This document shows positions 55,501 through 64,000 of a stretch of DNA of 64,000 nt, piece after piece. The position numbers were made by a program, and so were the translations under genes. Position 1 is the first letter of the stretch. Every line of letters begins with the position of its first letter. The stretch is from Coprinellus micaceus (Eukaryota > Basidiomycota > Agaricomycetes > Agaricales > Psathyrellaceae): the NCBI GenBank assembly GCA_951394405.1, contig OX596335.1:3410001-3474000 (forward strand). Direction: 5' to 3'. The notes beneath the pieces were generated by a model, which worked only from the letters and a program-made list of their open reading frames with translations, was not told the DNA's origin and did no database searches.

Positions 55501-57220
55501 TAACTCGATGAATATCTGCTGCAGCTTCTCGTTGACGTAATTGATGCAGAGCTGTTCGAACGAGTTATCTTCAAAGATCTCGAAACCGAAGATATCCTAT
55601 ATGCATGGGCTGAGTGAGAACTTAGACCCCACGGGAAATTGGGTTGCACTCACCAAGATACCGACAATTCGTGAATATGCCGAGCGTGTCTTCAAAGAGA
55701 CGTTAACTCGGGAGACGATCCACTCGAAGAGATTGTTGTAGATCGCCTTGGCAAGGGCATCCCTTCCAGAGTTGGCCTGGGCGGGATTCAAAGGCACGTC
55801 GTAAACAGAGCCCCGCCGACCTCCACGTGTGGTTTCCATGACCCTGGTCGTGAGAGCCTTCTGCACCACAGCAGGGTCTACCTCCATCAGATATGCAACG
55901 AAGTCAGTGACTCCCGTATCTGCGATGGCTGAATTGCCTTCATCGTTGTCCTCGAATTGGACGTTTCCTAGCCAGAGGATAATGGCGAGCATCTTGAGGA
56001 TCTCGTTCTGTTCTTCAGCGGACAGGCCGACGACTTGCATTGCAGCCTGTGGAACCCAATGAGCTCAATTATCCCGGTAAAAGCGCATGTATTGTACACA
56101 CCAGAGTACCGTGGTAATCCTTCGTATCGTCGATGTCGGACACATCGAAACAATTGCTCATGCTGGTGTATGCATACGCTTCGGGACCCTGCAGACCAAA
56201 GGCCTCTAGATACGAGATTGATAAGCTATAAATGTATGGCGCAGCTTGAGCTTACCTCGTTGTTCGTCGGTGGCGGCTTTTGTGAATTGGTAGAAGATGT
56301 GGAAGTTACGCTCACCCTCCAGCTGCCCAACCACGCGCCCCTTCTCGAGTAGGTAGTTGGTGATCTGTGCTCCGACCGGTTCGCCTCTGTCATTGAACAT
56401 AATCTCGAGGTATTTGCCCTGATAGAATGCAAGTATTGTCAGCAACGCAGGCGGTATCGTGCTCCTCGAGGTCCGTACGCACGTGTCGACTCGAATTGTT
56501 GTTACGCAGGGTCTTCGCACATCCGAAACTTTCCAGTAGAGGGTTGGTAGCCAGCACCATATCCTTGATATCCTGAATCCCACTATCCTGCCCCCCAGAA
56601 ACCTCTGCGATGTACTGCATTATCCGCTTAGCAGCCTCCGTCTTCCCCGCTCCAGATTCCCCAGAAATGATAACACATTGATTCTCGTTGTACGCGTTCA
56701 TGTTGTAGTAGGCACCTTCCGCTATGGCGAAGACATGGGGCGGTACTTCAAGTCGATTCTTGCCACGATACTTTTGCAGTACTTCATCGGTATAGATCCC
56801 AAGATCTAGAGAGATGTCGCGTCATGAACTGAAGCTGGTGGTATCTGAGGTGCACTCACCCCTGAACGGGTTAACTGAGATGAGCACAGATCCGATGTAG
56901 GTATAGATTTCAGCGTTTGTCCACCGCTTCTGCAAGTTTTCGTTGATGCTTTCGTTGCTGATAGTCGTTAACAGGGTCATGTCCGACACGCCGACTTGCT
57001 TCTTCTTGAATCCCTCCTTCCAGTCGGCCTATGTAATTTATCAGGACCATACTCCTCGAGGGTCCACCGACTAGCTGACCTTCGCCACCTTGCCTTTGGC
57101 GGCAGGCTTCTTCGCCGAGGCGCCAACCTTCTTGCCAGCTTTCTTGGACGGCGCCTAAGAGCGAATCATGACAGTACGTGAGCATTGCAGAGCGGAAGGT
57201 AAACTAGACAATCTCACCAT
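52577..57220 (-). CDS. Class I myosin, long-tailed (Myo3/Myo5/MyoA type)
   Basis: Sixteen exons: 57220..57218 (ATG alone), 57154..57080, 57028..56860, 56805..56483, 56418..56256, 56205..56102, 56046..55654, 55596..55066, 55016..54654, 54601..54292, 54236..54145, 54093..53965, 53907..53786, 53734..53524, 53471..52686, 52621..52577; 1272 residues. Order: basic N-terminus ([16 protein letters not shown]), motor with P-loop [15 protein letters not shown] and [28 protein letters not shown], then two IQ motifs ([27 protein letters not shown]). TH1 follows, then a Pro-rich stretch, SH3 ([30 protein letters not shown]), TH2 and an acidic end (RMQHDDSD). The TEDS site is Ser within [12 protein letters not shown], suited to PAK phosphorylation. 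It drives endocytic actin patches with Arp2/3. The UCS chaperone gene lies just upstream. Confidence 0.95.
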
Positions 57221-57496
57221 CTTATCGTCCTAGAGCAAGTGCAAGATGGAGTTGTCGGCGATCTAATGGTATACGTTCGAGAAAGAGTTGGTCGAGGCCG
57301 GGGAGGCGCAGTGATGTTCTCGACACACAGCCGTCACCATCAGTTCGGTCTCTCCTACATTTGTTGCGTGCCGTGCGGAGATTCCGACTTGGATTCGACT
57401 TGGCGCCTGGAGGTCCAAACTCAATGTGAGGCTTGAGGGAACTTGGGTAAATTACTCTAGGTATCACCTACATGGCACAGGTACGTAGATTACATA

Positions 57497-59554
57497 TTAC
57501 TTGGGTAGTGCGACCACTGCTTTAGCAGTCTGAAGAAGGATTTGAAGAACGGGATCTGGTAGCGGGATTTGCTCCCTGCGTTTCACCACGTCCACGAGAG
57601 CCGCCTGGAACGACGTGATCTGCTCTGGATACTTCGCCGCGAGATCCTTCATCTTAGCAGAAGAGTTATGCGCTAAGAAATTCAAGACGCAGACCATCGC
57701 TCTGTGAATCAATCCTACGTCTTCCTTGGCCTCCGTTTCCCCTGCTCCTGAGCCTACTGGTTGAGCCATTTCTGTCATGATAGGAAGAAATCGACCTTTC
57801 TCCATCTGCAAGTCGAACATGGTCGTGCAGACAGATGGTGAATTCATAAGAGTGGCCAAGGTTCCCGAAGCAGCTAGGCGAGTCGGAATGTCTTCCACGT
57901 CGCAAATGGCCAGCACCAGGTGCAGCTTCGACTTTAAGCCAGAGCTTCCATCAGCTCCAGCGTATCTTTCGAAAGTCTTGTCCGATCCAGCAACAAGGTT
58001 GCATATCAATTCCATTGCAGCTCGCCGCAGGAGAACGTGGTCTTCGAAGAGGAGTAGTTCTACCTTGCTGAGGAACCTGTCCAGGTCAGCAATACGAGAG
58101 CAAAAGTCGGGGCTGATGGAGGCAAGGTTAGTCAAGGCCATCACGCCTTCGAACTGCTGGAGTTGGTTGGCTGAAGAGTCCAAGACGAGGAGAGACAGAG
58201 GCCGTAGGGCATCGTAGATGGGGCCGACATCTGCTCCGTAGACCTGAAGAGGGGATGAAGTGATGGAAAGTTTGGCCAGCGCCTGAATGGCATCCAGAGG
58301 GGCGGGGAGGGGGGGTTGAGACCCAGGCTTCTTGACAGATGCGGGCAGGGGTGGGGATAAGTGTCGAATGACGAGTTGCAACGCTTTCGAGCCGCCCGCT
58401 TGGAGCACCAATCCTCGGATGTCTTTATCTTCAGTCACACTCAGGAAGGCCCGGGCGACGTTCCTATGAGTAGCTTGACTGTCGGTGAGTGAAGGAAGGG
58501 TGGAGAGTATCGGTAGAAGCCCAGCATCGATGAGCCGGCGGACACGTGTCTTCACCTGAGCGTCGTCGTTGAGCTTCGAATCGCTCTTGGTGGACTTGGC
58601 GGTATCTTGCGTGGTTTTGGACATCTGCGCTAGCCGTTCGATTTGGCGCTGCTCTTCTGATAACCTGGGTCGATATCCAATCAAGTTCGCGATGATGGTG
58701 ATGATCCCATACAACAGAGGAGAGTTGGTCGGGGTAGGTCGGTCGGTCATTGAGGACTTTCGCTTCTTTCGGTCGGGTATGAGGGCGAACAGTTGCTTGA
58801 GGAATTTTTGGTCCTTTGATAGCCTCTCTTTCATATCGGGGTCCGTGCTTAGGTATGCAAGACCCTCCACTGCTTCAACAATGCCAGATCCGACGCTCTC
58901 CGACACAACTATACCCTGCATCAACGAAACCAATTCCTCCACGCTGGTTTGTGACTGTTCTTCAGGCTCTGAGCCATCTGCTGCAGCGTCTGCGAACGAA
59001 GTCTGCCAAAGTTTGACCCTGGCTACTCCACATGCCACCGCTAGTTGCTCATCCTTTCCCCGACGTGATTGGCTGTCGAGCCATTGCCGGGTTGTTGGTG
59101 ACAGAATCGCCCGGCATTTCTTGTGACCTGAAGCTTCCGCGAGCAGGCGCGCAACAGCAAGTGCAAGGGGAGTGGAGGGGGAAACATCAACGGCGTCCAT
59201 GATTCCTTCCAATGTCCCGTCCCTGGTGAAGATCGCAGTGGCCACTTCAGCGTCTACATGAAAGATCGCTGCGAGGAAACTGATGCCGCGCACGAGGGAC
59301 ACATCGTCCGTCTCTGCCAAGTCCTCGGTCACGACTGGCTCCAATGTGCGCTGAAGTTTGTCAGTGGCTGAGGGTGGTGCACTTCCATTTCGCGCGCTTT
59401 GGCAGAGTAGAGAGAGAGCGAGATACGCTTTGGCCTGGTCTGGGGAATCCGGAGTGAAGTGATGAGAGAGGATGTTAAGGTCTCCCCGCGAGAGGTCAGG
59501 CGTCTTCTGGACCTTCTCGAGGATCTGCTGGACGTCGTCGCTGGGCCTTGCCAT
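57497..59554 (-). CDS. UCS-domain myosin chaperone (She4/Rng3/CRO1/UNC-45 family)
   Basis: This intronless gene encodes 685 residues from ATG 59554 (MARPSDDVQQILEKV); an in-frame GTG eight codons upstream is not used. The protein is an all-helical ARM-like solenoid with the conserved UCS blocks LAYLSTDPDMKERLSKDQ, LLYGIITIIANLIGYRPRLS, ALAKLSITSSPLQVYGADVG, EGVMALTNLASISPDFCSRI and RRAAMELICNLVAGSDKTFE. The length fits fungal She4/Rng3. UCS proteins fold and stabilise myosin motor domains. Its neighbour, 276 bp downstream on the same strand, is the class I myosin, a known client class. The absence of introns is unusual for this window. Confidence 0.92.
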   Translation of the reverse strand: MARPSDDVQQILEKVQKTPDLSRGDLNILSHHFTPDSPDQAKAYLALSLLCQSARNGSAPPSATDKLQRTLEPVVTEDLAETDDVSLVRGISFLAAIFHVDAEVATAIFTRDGTLEGIMDAVDVSPSTPLALAVARLLAEASGHKKCRAILSPTTRQWLDSQSRRGKDEQLAVACGVARVKLWQTSFADAAADGSEPEEQSQTSVEELVSLMQGIVVSESVGSGIVEAVEGLAYLSTDPDMKERLSKDQKFLKQLFALIPDRKKRKSSMTDRPTPTNSPLLYGIITIIANLIGYRPRLSEEQRQIERLAQMSKTTQDTAKSTKSDSKLNDDAQVKTRVRRLIDAGLLPILSTLPSLTDSQATHRNVARAFLSVTEDKDIRGLVLQAGGSKALQLVIRHLSPPLPASVKKPGSQPPLPAPLDAIQALAKLSITSSPLQVYGADVGPIYDALRPLSLLVLDSSANQLQQFEGVMALTNLASISPDFCSRIADLDRFLSKVELLLFEDHVLLRRAAMELICNLVAGSDKTFERYAGADGSSGLKSKLHLVLAICDVEDIPTRLAASGTLATLMNSPSVCTTMFDLQMEKGRFLPIMTEMAQPVGSGAGETEAKEDVGLIHRAMVCVLNFLAHNSSAKMKDLAAKYPEQITSFQAALVDVVKRREQIPLPDPVLQILLQTAKAVVALPK

Positions 59555-59696
59555 ATCTGCAGCCGTCAACTTGAACACTCAGACCGTCGATGAAGCGGAG
59601 ACCGACTGACCTGGGGCTGATCAAGGCGCCTACTACATCCTGCGATCAGGGGGCCACAAATTTCACAGGCTCTTGCTCAGGCTAGATCAAGCAATC
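59555..59696. promoter_or_regulatory. Divergent promoter, UCS chaperone / TRM6
   Basis: This 142-bp region between divergent start codons must hold both promoters. No TATA box seen. Confidence 0.4.
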
Positions 59697-61412
59697 ATGA
59701 CTTCTTCTCGTTCAGTAGTCCACCCAGGCGATTTCGTCCTCCTACGTATCCCGAGAGGCGATGTTAAACAGATAAAAGCGGACAAAAATGGGTATGTCTG
59801 CGCCACTCTGACATAGGTTTACTGCTCACCGAATTATTCACAGTGTCGCCGTGATACCAAAGTTCGGGTCGTTCTGCTGCAACGACCTCATAGGCCAACC
59901 CTACGGCCTCAGCTACGAGATTGTGGACAAGAACTTACAGCTATTACCTCCTCCAACGCTCCAGGAAGTTGGTGAGTCGCCCTCTATGCCCAAGCACCTA
60001 TACACACTCACCTGGTGGAAGAGGACACGGATGCAACAAACGAACTCATTGTGGACGACCAATTAGTTCAACCTCTGACCGTGAAGGAGATCAAGGACCT
60101 AAAGCAATCTGGCGCCCATGCTTCAGTACGCGTTTTCCCTTCTTACGGTGTTTCGTCTCTGAGCCCTTTCAGGATATTATTCAGAAGCAGATCGAAAGCC
60201 ACACCAATTTTGCTCTGAAGACCGAGTACAGCAAGGAGAAGTACAGAAAGAGAAAGGAGGCCAAGTGCGTTCCGACTCCCCGTCCTTCGCCCCGCCCCTC
60301 TGATGGTCCATGCTCATAGGTATGCCAAAACCTTCACCACGATCGAACCAACCATCTTCAACGTCTGTGAATTTTGGTTTGCCAAAGACCAGCTTCGAGT
60401 CCGAGATATTCGCGCGGATTCACTGGGTCAAATACTCAATCTCGCCAACGTTCACCCAGGCGGGAAGTATCTAATTGTAGACGACGCGTCAGGCCTAATA
60501 GCATCTGCGATCCTCGAGAGACTAGGAGGTGAGCCGTCAACCATGTTACGCGTCCGTGCACCTCTGACACAACCCTTCTATAGGCGCGGGTAGACTACTC
60601 GCAATCACCGACACCGAGTCCCCACCCGCGTTCCCTGTCATGCAGTACATGAACTTCACACCCGACCTTTCGAAACCTTTAACCTCCCTCAACTGGGCAA
60701 CCTCCCTAGAAGACCACACTCCGAGTACGTCCTGTGCTATGCACCAATTTCCTCCCGCTCAGGCTGTATCTTGGCAGTTGTGCCCCCGTCCGACTTGGCT
60801 CCCGGCGAAATACGTTCAGAAAGGCAGAAGTCGAGGCTAAAGAAACGTAAGGCCATCAACGACGTCCTCGAGAACACACGACAGGAACTGTTTGCCGGCG
60901 AATGGGACGGTCTCGTTATTGCCAGTGAATACGATCCCCTGTCCATAATTGAGCGGTTATCACCCTATCTTGGGGGCTCAGCGCCTATAGTTGTCCACAG
61001 TCCTCACGTCCAGGTGCGTCGTGGGCACATCAGTCCGACGCCAAGTTCTAACGAATTTCCATACACAGATCCTCGCTGATCTCCAAACGAAGCTTCGCAA
61101 TCTCCCTCAATATCTCTGTCCCTCTGTAACAGAAGGATGGCTAAGACGCTATCAGGTCTTGCCAGGCCGCACACATCCTATGATGGCGATGTCTGGATCG
61201 GGTGGATTCATCCTTCATGCGCTTAAAATGTGGGTATACTGGGTTACATCCCAGGTCATTAAGAAACTAACTGTCGTGGAAGCATTGAAAATCCCGTGCG
61301 AGAGGAGGTATCTGTGGTATCTAGAGCAACCGGAGGGGTTCCCGCCAAGGACGACAACCTGGCACAGGCCGGGGCAGAAAATGCCATGGTGGTGGACGAG
61401 AAGGAGGCATGA
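59697..61412 (+). CDS. TRM6: tRNA (adenine58-N1)-methyltransferase non-catalytic subunit Trm6 (Gcd10)
   Basis: Nine exons: 59697..59791, 59844..59971, 60022..60125, 60173..60264, 60320..60528, 60584..60724, 60778..61013, 61069..61229, 61283..61412; 431 residues. Landmarks: VVHPGDFVLLRIPRGDVKQI, KFGSFCCNDLIGQPYGLSYE, ESHTNFALKTEYSKEKYRKR, NLANVHPGGKYLIVDDASG, then PGRTHPMMAMSGSGGFILHA near the C-terminus. The SAM-binding residues of the catalytic paralogue Trm61 are not kept, as expected. Trm6/Trm61 makes m1A58 in tRNA including initiator tRNA, in the nucleus. The last exon is set by frame and a CTAAC branch point and gives an acidic tail ending VVDEKEA. Reading through instead adds a Trp-rich tail that looks non-coding. 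Confidence 0.92.
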
Positions 61413-61431
61413 TCATAGCTTGGTAGGGGAT

Positions 61432-64000
61432 CTATGGGGGAATAGTGTTAACCAGCTCGGGGAACAGTGCTGCAAAGACCTAGTTAATTGGTTAATACGG
61501 CTAGTTGTCTGCGACATGTGGAGGTATATGTACCTCGTCAACAATCGTATATGCGATATGTTGGTTCAGCCGACGATTCTGTAATACTGCGAACATTCGG
61601 CGTGCTCCTCGCCGGGCATTGGATCTGCCTATCACGTTGGCCGCGAGATCTATGCTTCACGTATCAAGGCGACCGTTTCTAAACCCAAGTTCAATGAAAT
61701 GCCACACACCTGGCACCAGCGACGACAACTTGCGATTCGCCTCGTCCCGTGTTCTAATCTTCTCCTCTGTTGTTCGAGGGATACCCGGAGCTTTGAGCTT
61801 GCCATCCGGCCACATACTGTCCCGGAATGTGTTGATGAACCTCATAAGCTGGGTTTCGTTGAACCAATCCCTGATATTATCCCGGACTTTCCTGCTCATG
61901 TCGTTAGTGCTTCAATGAAAAGGGTGCCAAGAGACGGCCTACTTCTCGATGGTGCCACCCAAGACCTGCTGCAAGATGATGACAATGGCCTGTCTTCTCA
62001 GCCAGTTGTTCTTCTTGTTCAACTCGAATAGAGCAAGAACCAAATCGCAAATGGGCGCGGAGAATGTTGAAGTGCTCCCCTCCCCTTCCAAGGGCTTCAA
62101 ATCTCCTGTCAGCTGCATCAACGTTGCCTCACCCGCTGACTTCCCCGCAGCGCTCAAAGCCTGAGCCACCAAGTCTTCATCATTAACGCCCGACCCGGCG
62201 ATCCCAGCAAACTCCGCCGCTTGCCTCGTTAAGCGCTGGATCATAACATCGAGCATAGAGGGTCCAAAGAACATGTCGTCGATACTTTCGGCGACCGAGC
62301 GGTAGACATTGCGAACAAGGTTCGTGCCGGAGAATGATGTAGATGCCTTGGATGATATTGACTGTTCTGACTGGGAGGCCATGAAAGGAGAGTCGCGGGA
62401 TAGGAAGGCTTTTAGATCGGGGCTTTCGCATACAACAGGGATGGCGATGACATTCTACAGTAACACGTTAGTCCGACCAGTACACCCAAGAGATAAAGCA
62501 TGCCATGCCTGAAGATACTTCTCAAGCGCTTGCTTCCTCGTGTCCAAGAAGCTCCCGGACAAGTTTGGGACGAGACGCTTTCCAGGGAAGTCGAGGTGCT
62601 TCACAAGAACATACTTCTCGCGCAGCTTGTTATGCATGCTCAAGAATTCGTTATACCTCCTGGCAACCACCCACCCCGAGGAGAAATTCCCATCGGGCCC
62701 CAATTGCTGCACTTCCACTAGATACCGCACGACAGACTTGCCATCCTCCTCCGCTGCCGTAGAACTGACGATCGAGACCCTTGTGCGGTCTGAGATGAGC
62801 TTATTTGCTGATTCCTGTTGCTCGTACTGCTGCCTCTGAAACTGCAATTCCCTCAGATCCCTGTTCATCGCGTTCTTTGACTTCTTGAGCAAGCTGAGCT
62901 CTTGAGTGTCTCCAGTGAGTTCTGCCTTCTTGATTAAGTTCTCGAGCATTGTTTGTTGGGTTTCTAGGCGCGCAATGTGCTCGCCAAGTCGAGCAATCTC
63001 GTAGGAGAGTTGAAGATCACCCGGACCAGCTAGATCAAAGGACCTTATATCAATAGTTCCTTCTGTTTGGGTGTCATCACCATCCTCTTCCTCTTCCTCT
63101 TCGTCGAAAAGGGGGACATCGTCAAACACAGCACGTCTCCTTGTCGATGAAGTGGAAGGAGCCTTGCGCGACTTCCTTTCTGACTGGTGGTCAGGAGAAG
63201 GAGTTTGGCCTTTCCGCTCTTGCTCTAAAGCCATGATATCGGTGACGGCTGCGTGGATCGCTTCCATCCTCTTCTGCTCTTCGCGCTGTACTGCATCTTC
63301 CAGGTCGTCGAATAAAGGTGCTCTAGTAGAGTCGGAATCAGACGTGTCAGGTATCGGGGACATGAGAACCTCGATGTTAGACTGAACGTGAGTGTGTTCT
63401 TGCTGTGAATGTTGGAGGAAGGAAGCGCCAGAGCCAGAACTGGGATTTCGTTTGAGGGGAAGGGGGCCTGGATCTGTTTCCTTCCGGAAGAAGCGGGTCG
63501 GGGGGAGAGCAGGTTTGGATCTGATATGGGAAGCGGAAATGTTGGGGCTCGACTCCGTTCGAAGTGGTGGAGAGGGTGTAGGTGAAGGCACGGGTATTGG
63601 TAAGGGCTCAGGGTCGCTGGAGGATGAAGTGAAGCCCGCATCCCCAACAGCCCGGAACCACAGCTCGGACCTCTCAAACTCCTCGAAGTCGTTCTCCATG
63701 TCCCTCTCTACCTGTTTCTGAGCTAAAAGCACACTCCTCCGCACTCGTCGTTGGGTAGCAGGCGATTCGTCTTCCTGTCGAACGAATGCACGGATCCTGT
63801 CGATGTACTTGGGGGAGACAGATGCTAAAGCCGGAGCGACGGTTGCACCCGAGAAGTAGAGGTCGTGGATCATCGTGATATCCTCCTTAGCATTCACGGA
63901 TGCCATTGGGTCCTGGATAATTTCCTCTTCGTCTCCGGACGACTCTGAGTCCACGGTTTCCAACGGGTTCTTGAAGCTTTCCACCGTCAGCCAGAACTGC
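61432..64000 (-). CDS. Sorting nexin with RGS, PX and Nexin-C regions (Mdm1/SNX13/SNX25 type), 3' part
   Basis: Exons in the window: >64000..62509, 62454..61943, 61891..61710, 61649..61534, 61479..61432. The frame is open to the right edge, where QFWLTVESFKNPLE is the middle of an RGS domain. A low-complexity acidic/Ser linker, a coiled coil (IARLGEHIARLETQQTMLEN) and a PX domain follow (VRYLVEVQQLGPDGN, VVARRYNEFLSMHNKLREKY, DFPGKRLVPN). The Nexin-C domain has WLRRQAIVIILQQVLGGTIE, MWPDGKLKAPGIPRTTEEK and RRMFAVLQNRRLNQHI. Intron 62508..62455 has a GC donor. Such proteins tether ER to vacuole/lysosome or lipid droplets; the N-terminal membrane and PXA parts are off the window. The stop is 19 bp from the TRM6 stop. 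Confidence 0.9.

Noticed and set aside
61230..61584. Trp-rich C-terminal extension of TRM6 by read-through
   Set aside because: An intron 61230-61282 with a CTAAC branch point closes in frame and gives an acidic tail; the read-through would also overlap the end of the convergent sorting nexin.
1..64000. Search for transposons, terminal repeats, CRISPR arrays, NRPS/PKS or other clusters
   Set aside because: No long direct or inverted repeats, transposase or reverse-transcriptase motifs, or clustered biosynthetic genes were seen. A dot plot and HMM search would be needed to exclude short elements.

Overview
The window is an ordinary, gene-dense stretch of nuclear chromosome from a filamentous basidiomycete, most likely an Agaricomycete. 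The signs are short introns (mostly 47-60 nt, GT-AG with CTAAC/CTGA-like branch points), intergenic gaps of 20-500 bp, and protein families with basidiomycete-type sequence: a forkhead factor, a Zn2Cys6/Fungal_trans regulator, class I myosin with an SH3 tail, and an RNF126-like RING ligase. I see no mobile element, CRISPR array, rRNA or convincing tRNA. Exon coordinates below were worked out by hand. A junction was accepted when the reading-frame phase closed exactly and the joined protein continued a recognisable family sequence. They are models, not transcript data.

Layout. 1-5 kb: partial PB1-domain gene (-), aminodeoxychorismate lyase-like gene (+), and U3 snoRNP WD40 protein UTP13 (-). 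4.6-6.0 kb: the largest gene-poor gap. 6-11.5 kb: forkhead factor and a 20-exon Zn2Cys6 factor (both -). 11.8-14.1 kb: NIPSNAP and proteasome beta-3 (both -). 14.4-16.5 kb: a MOCS1-type molybdenum cofactor locus (MoaA then MoaC, +). 16.6-25.0 kb: TXNDC17-like thioredoxin, a Thr-rich secreted protein, the mitochondrial aspartate/glutamate carrier, and tRNA m1G37 methyltransferase TRM5 (all -). 25-28.3 kb: TatD-like hydrolase (+), Golgi SNARE GOS1 (-), NTF2-like protein (+). 28.3-37.2 kb: Lgl/Sro7/tomosyn protein and a 1460-residue coiled-coil protein (both -). 37.7-41.4 kb: DUF89/ARMT1-like phosphatase (+) and RING E3 (-). 42.3-47.9 kb: 21-exon ABCC transporter (+). 48-52.3 kb: single-span membrane protein (+), small membrane protein (-), riboflavin synthase (+), Ser/Pro-rich hypothetical (+). 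52.6-59.6 kb: class I myosin and, directly upstream on the same strand, its UCS-family chaperone. 59.7-64 kb: tRNA m1A58 methyltransferase subunit TRM6 (+) and a sorting nexin with RGS, PX and Nexin-C regions (-), cut by the right edge.

Functionally this is a housekeeping neighbourhood: ribosome and tRNA maturation (UTP13, TRM5, TRM6), cofactor synthesis (folate, molybdopterin, riboflavin), mitochondria (AGC carrier, NIPSNAP), secretion and actin (GOS1, Lgl, myosin-I plus UCS) and transcription. The myosin/chaperone pair and the two-part MOCS1 locus are the clearest examples of neighbours that work together.

I did not find a new defence or biosynthetic system. The most interesting signals concern RNA processing. 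A 15-nt microexon with a GC donor carries the sixth zinc ligand of the Zn2Cys6 factor and can be skipped in frame. A possible alternative intron removes the MoaA stop codon and fuses MoaA to MoaC. GC-AG introns are well supported in four genes. Three genes have a first coding exon consisting only of ATG. A Thr-rich secreted protein appears to have grown by duplication of phase-0 exons.
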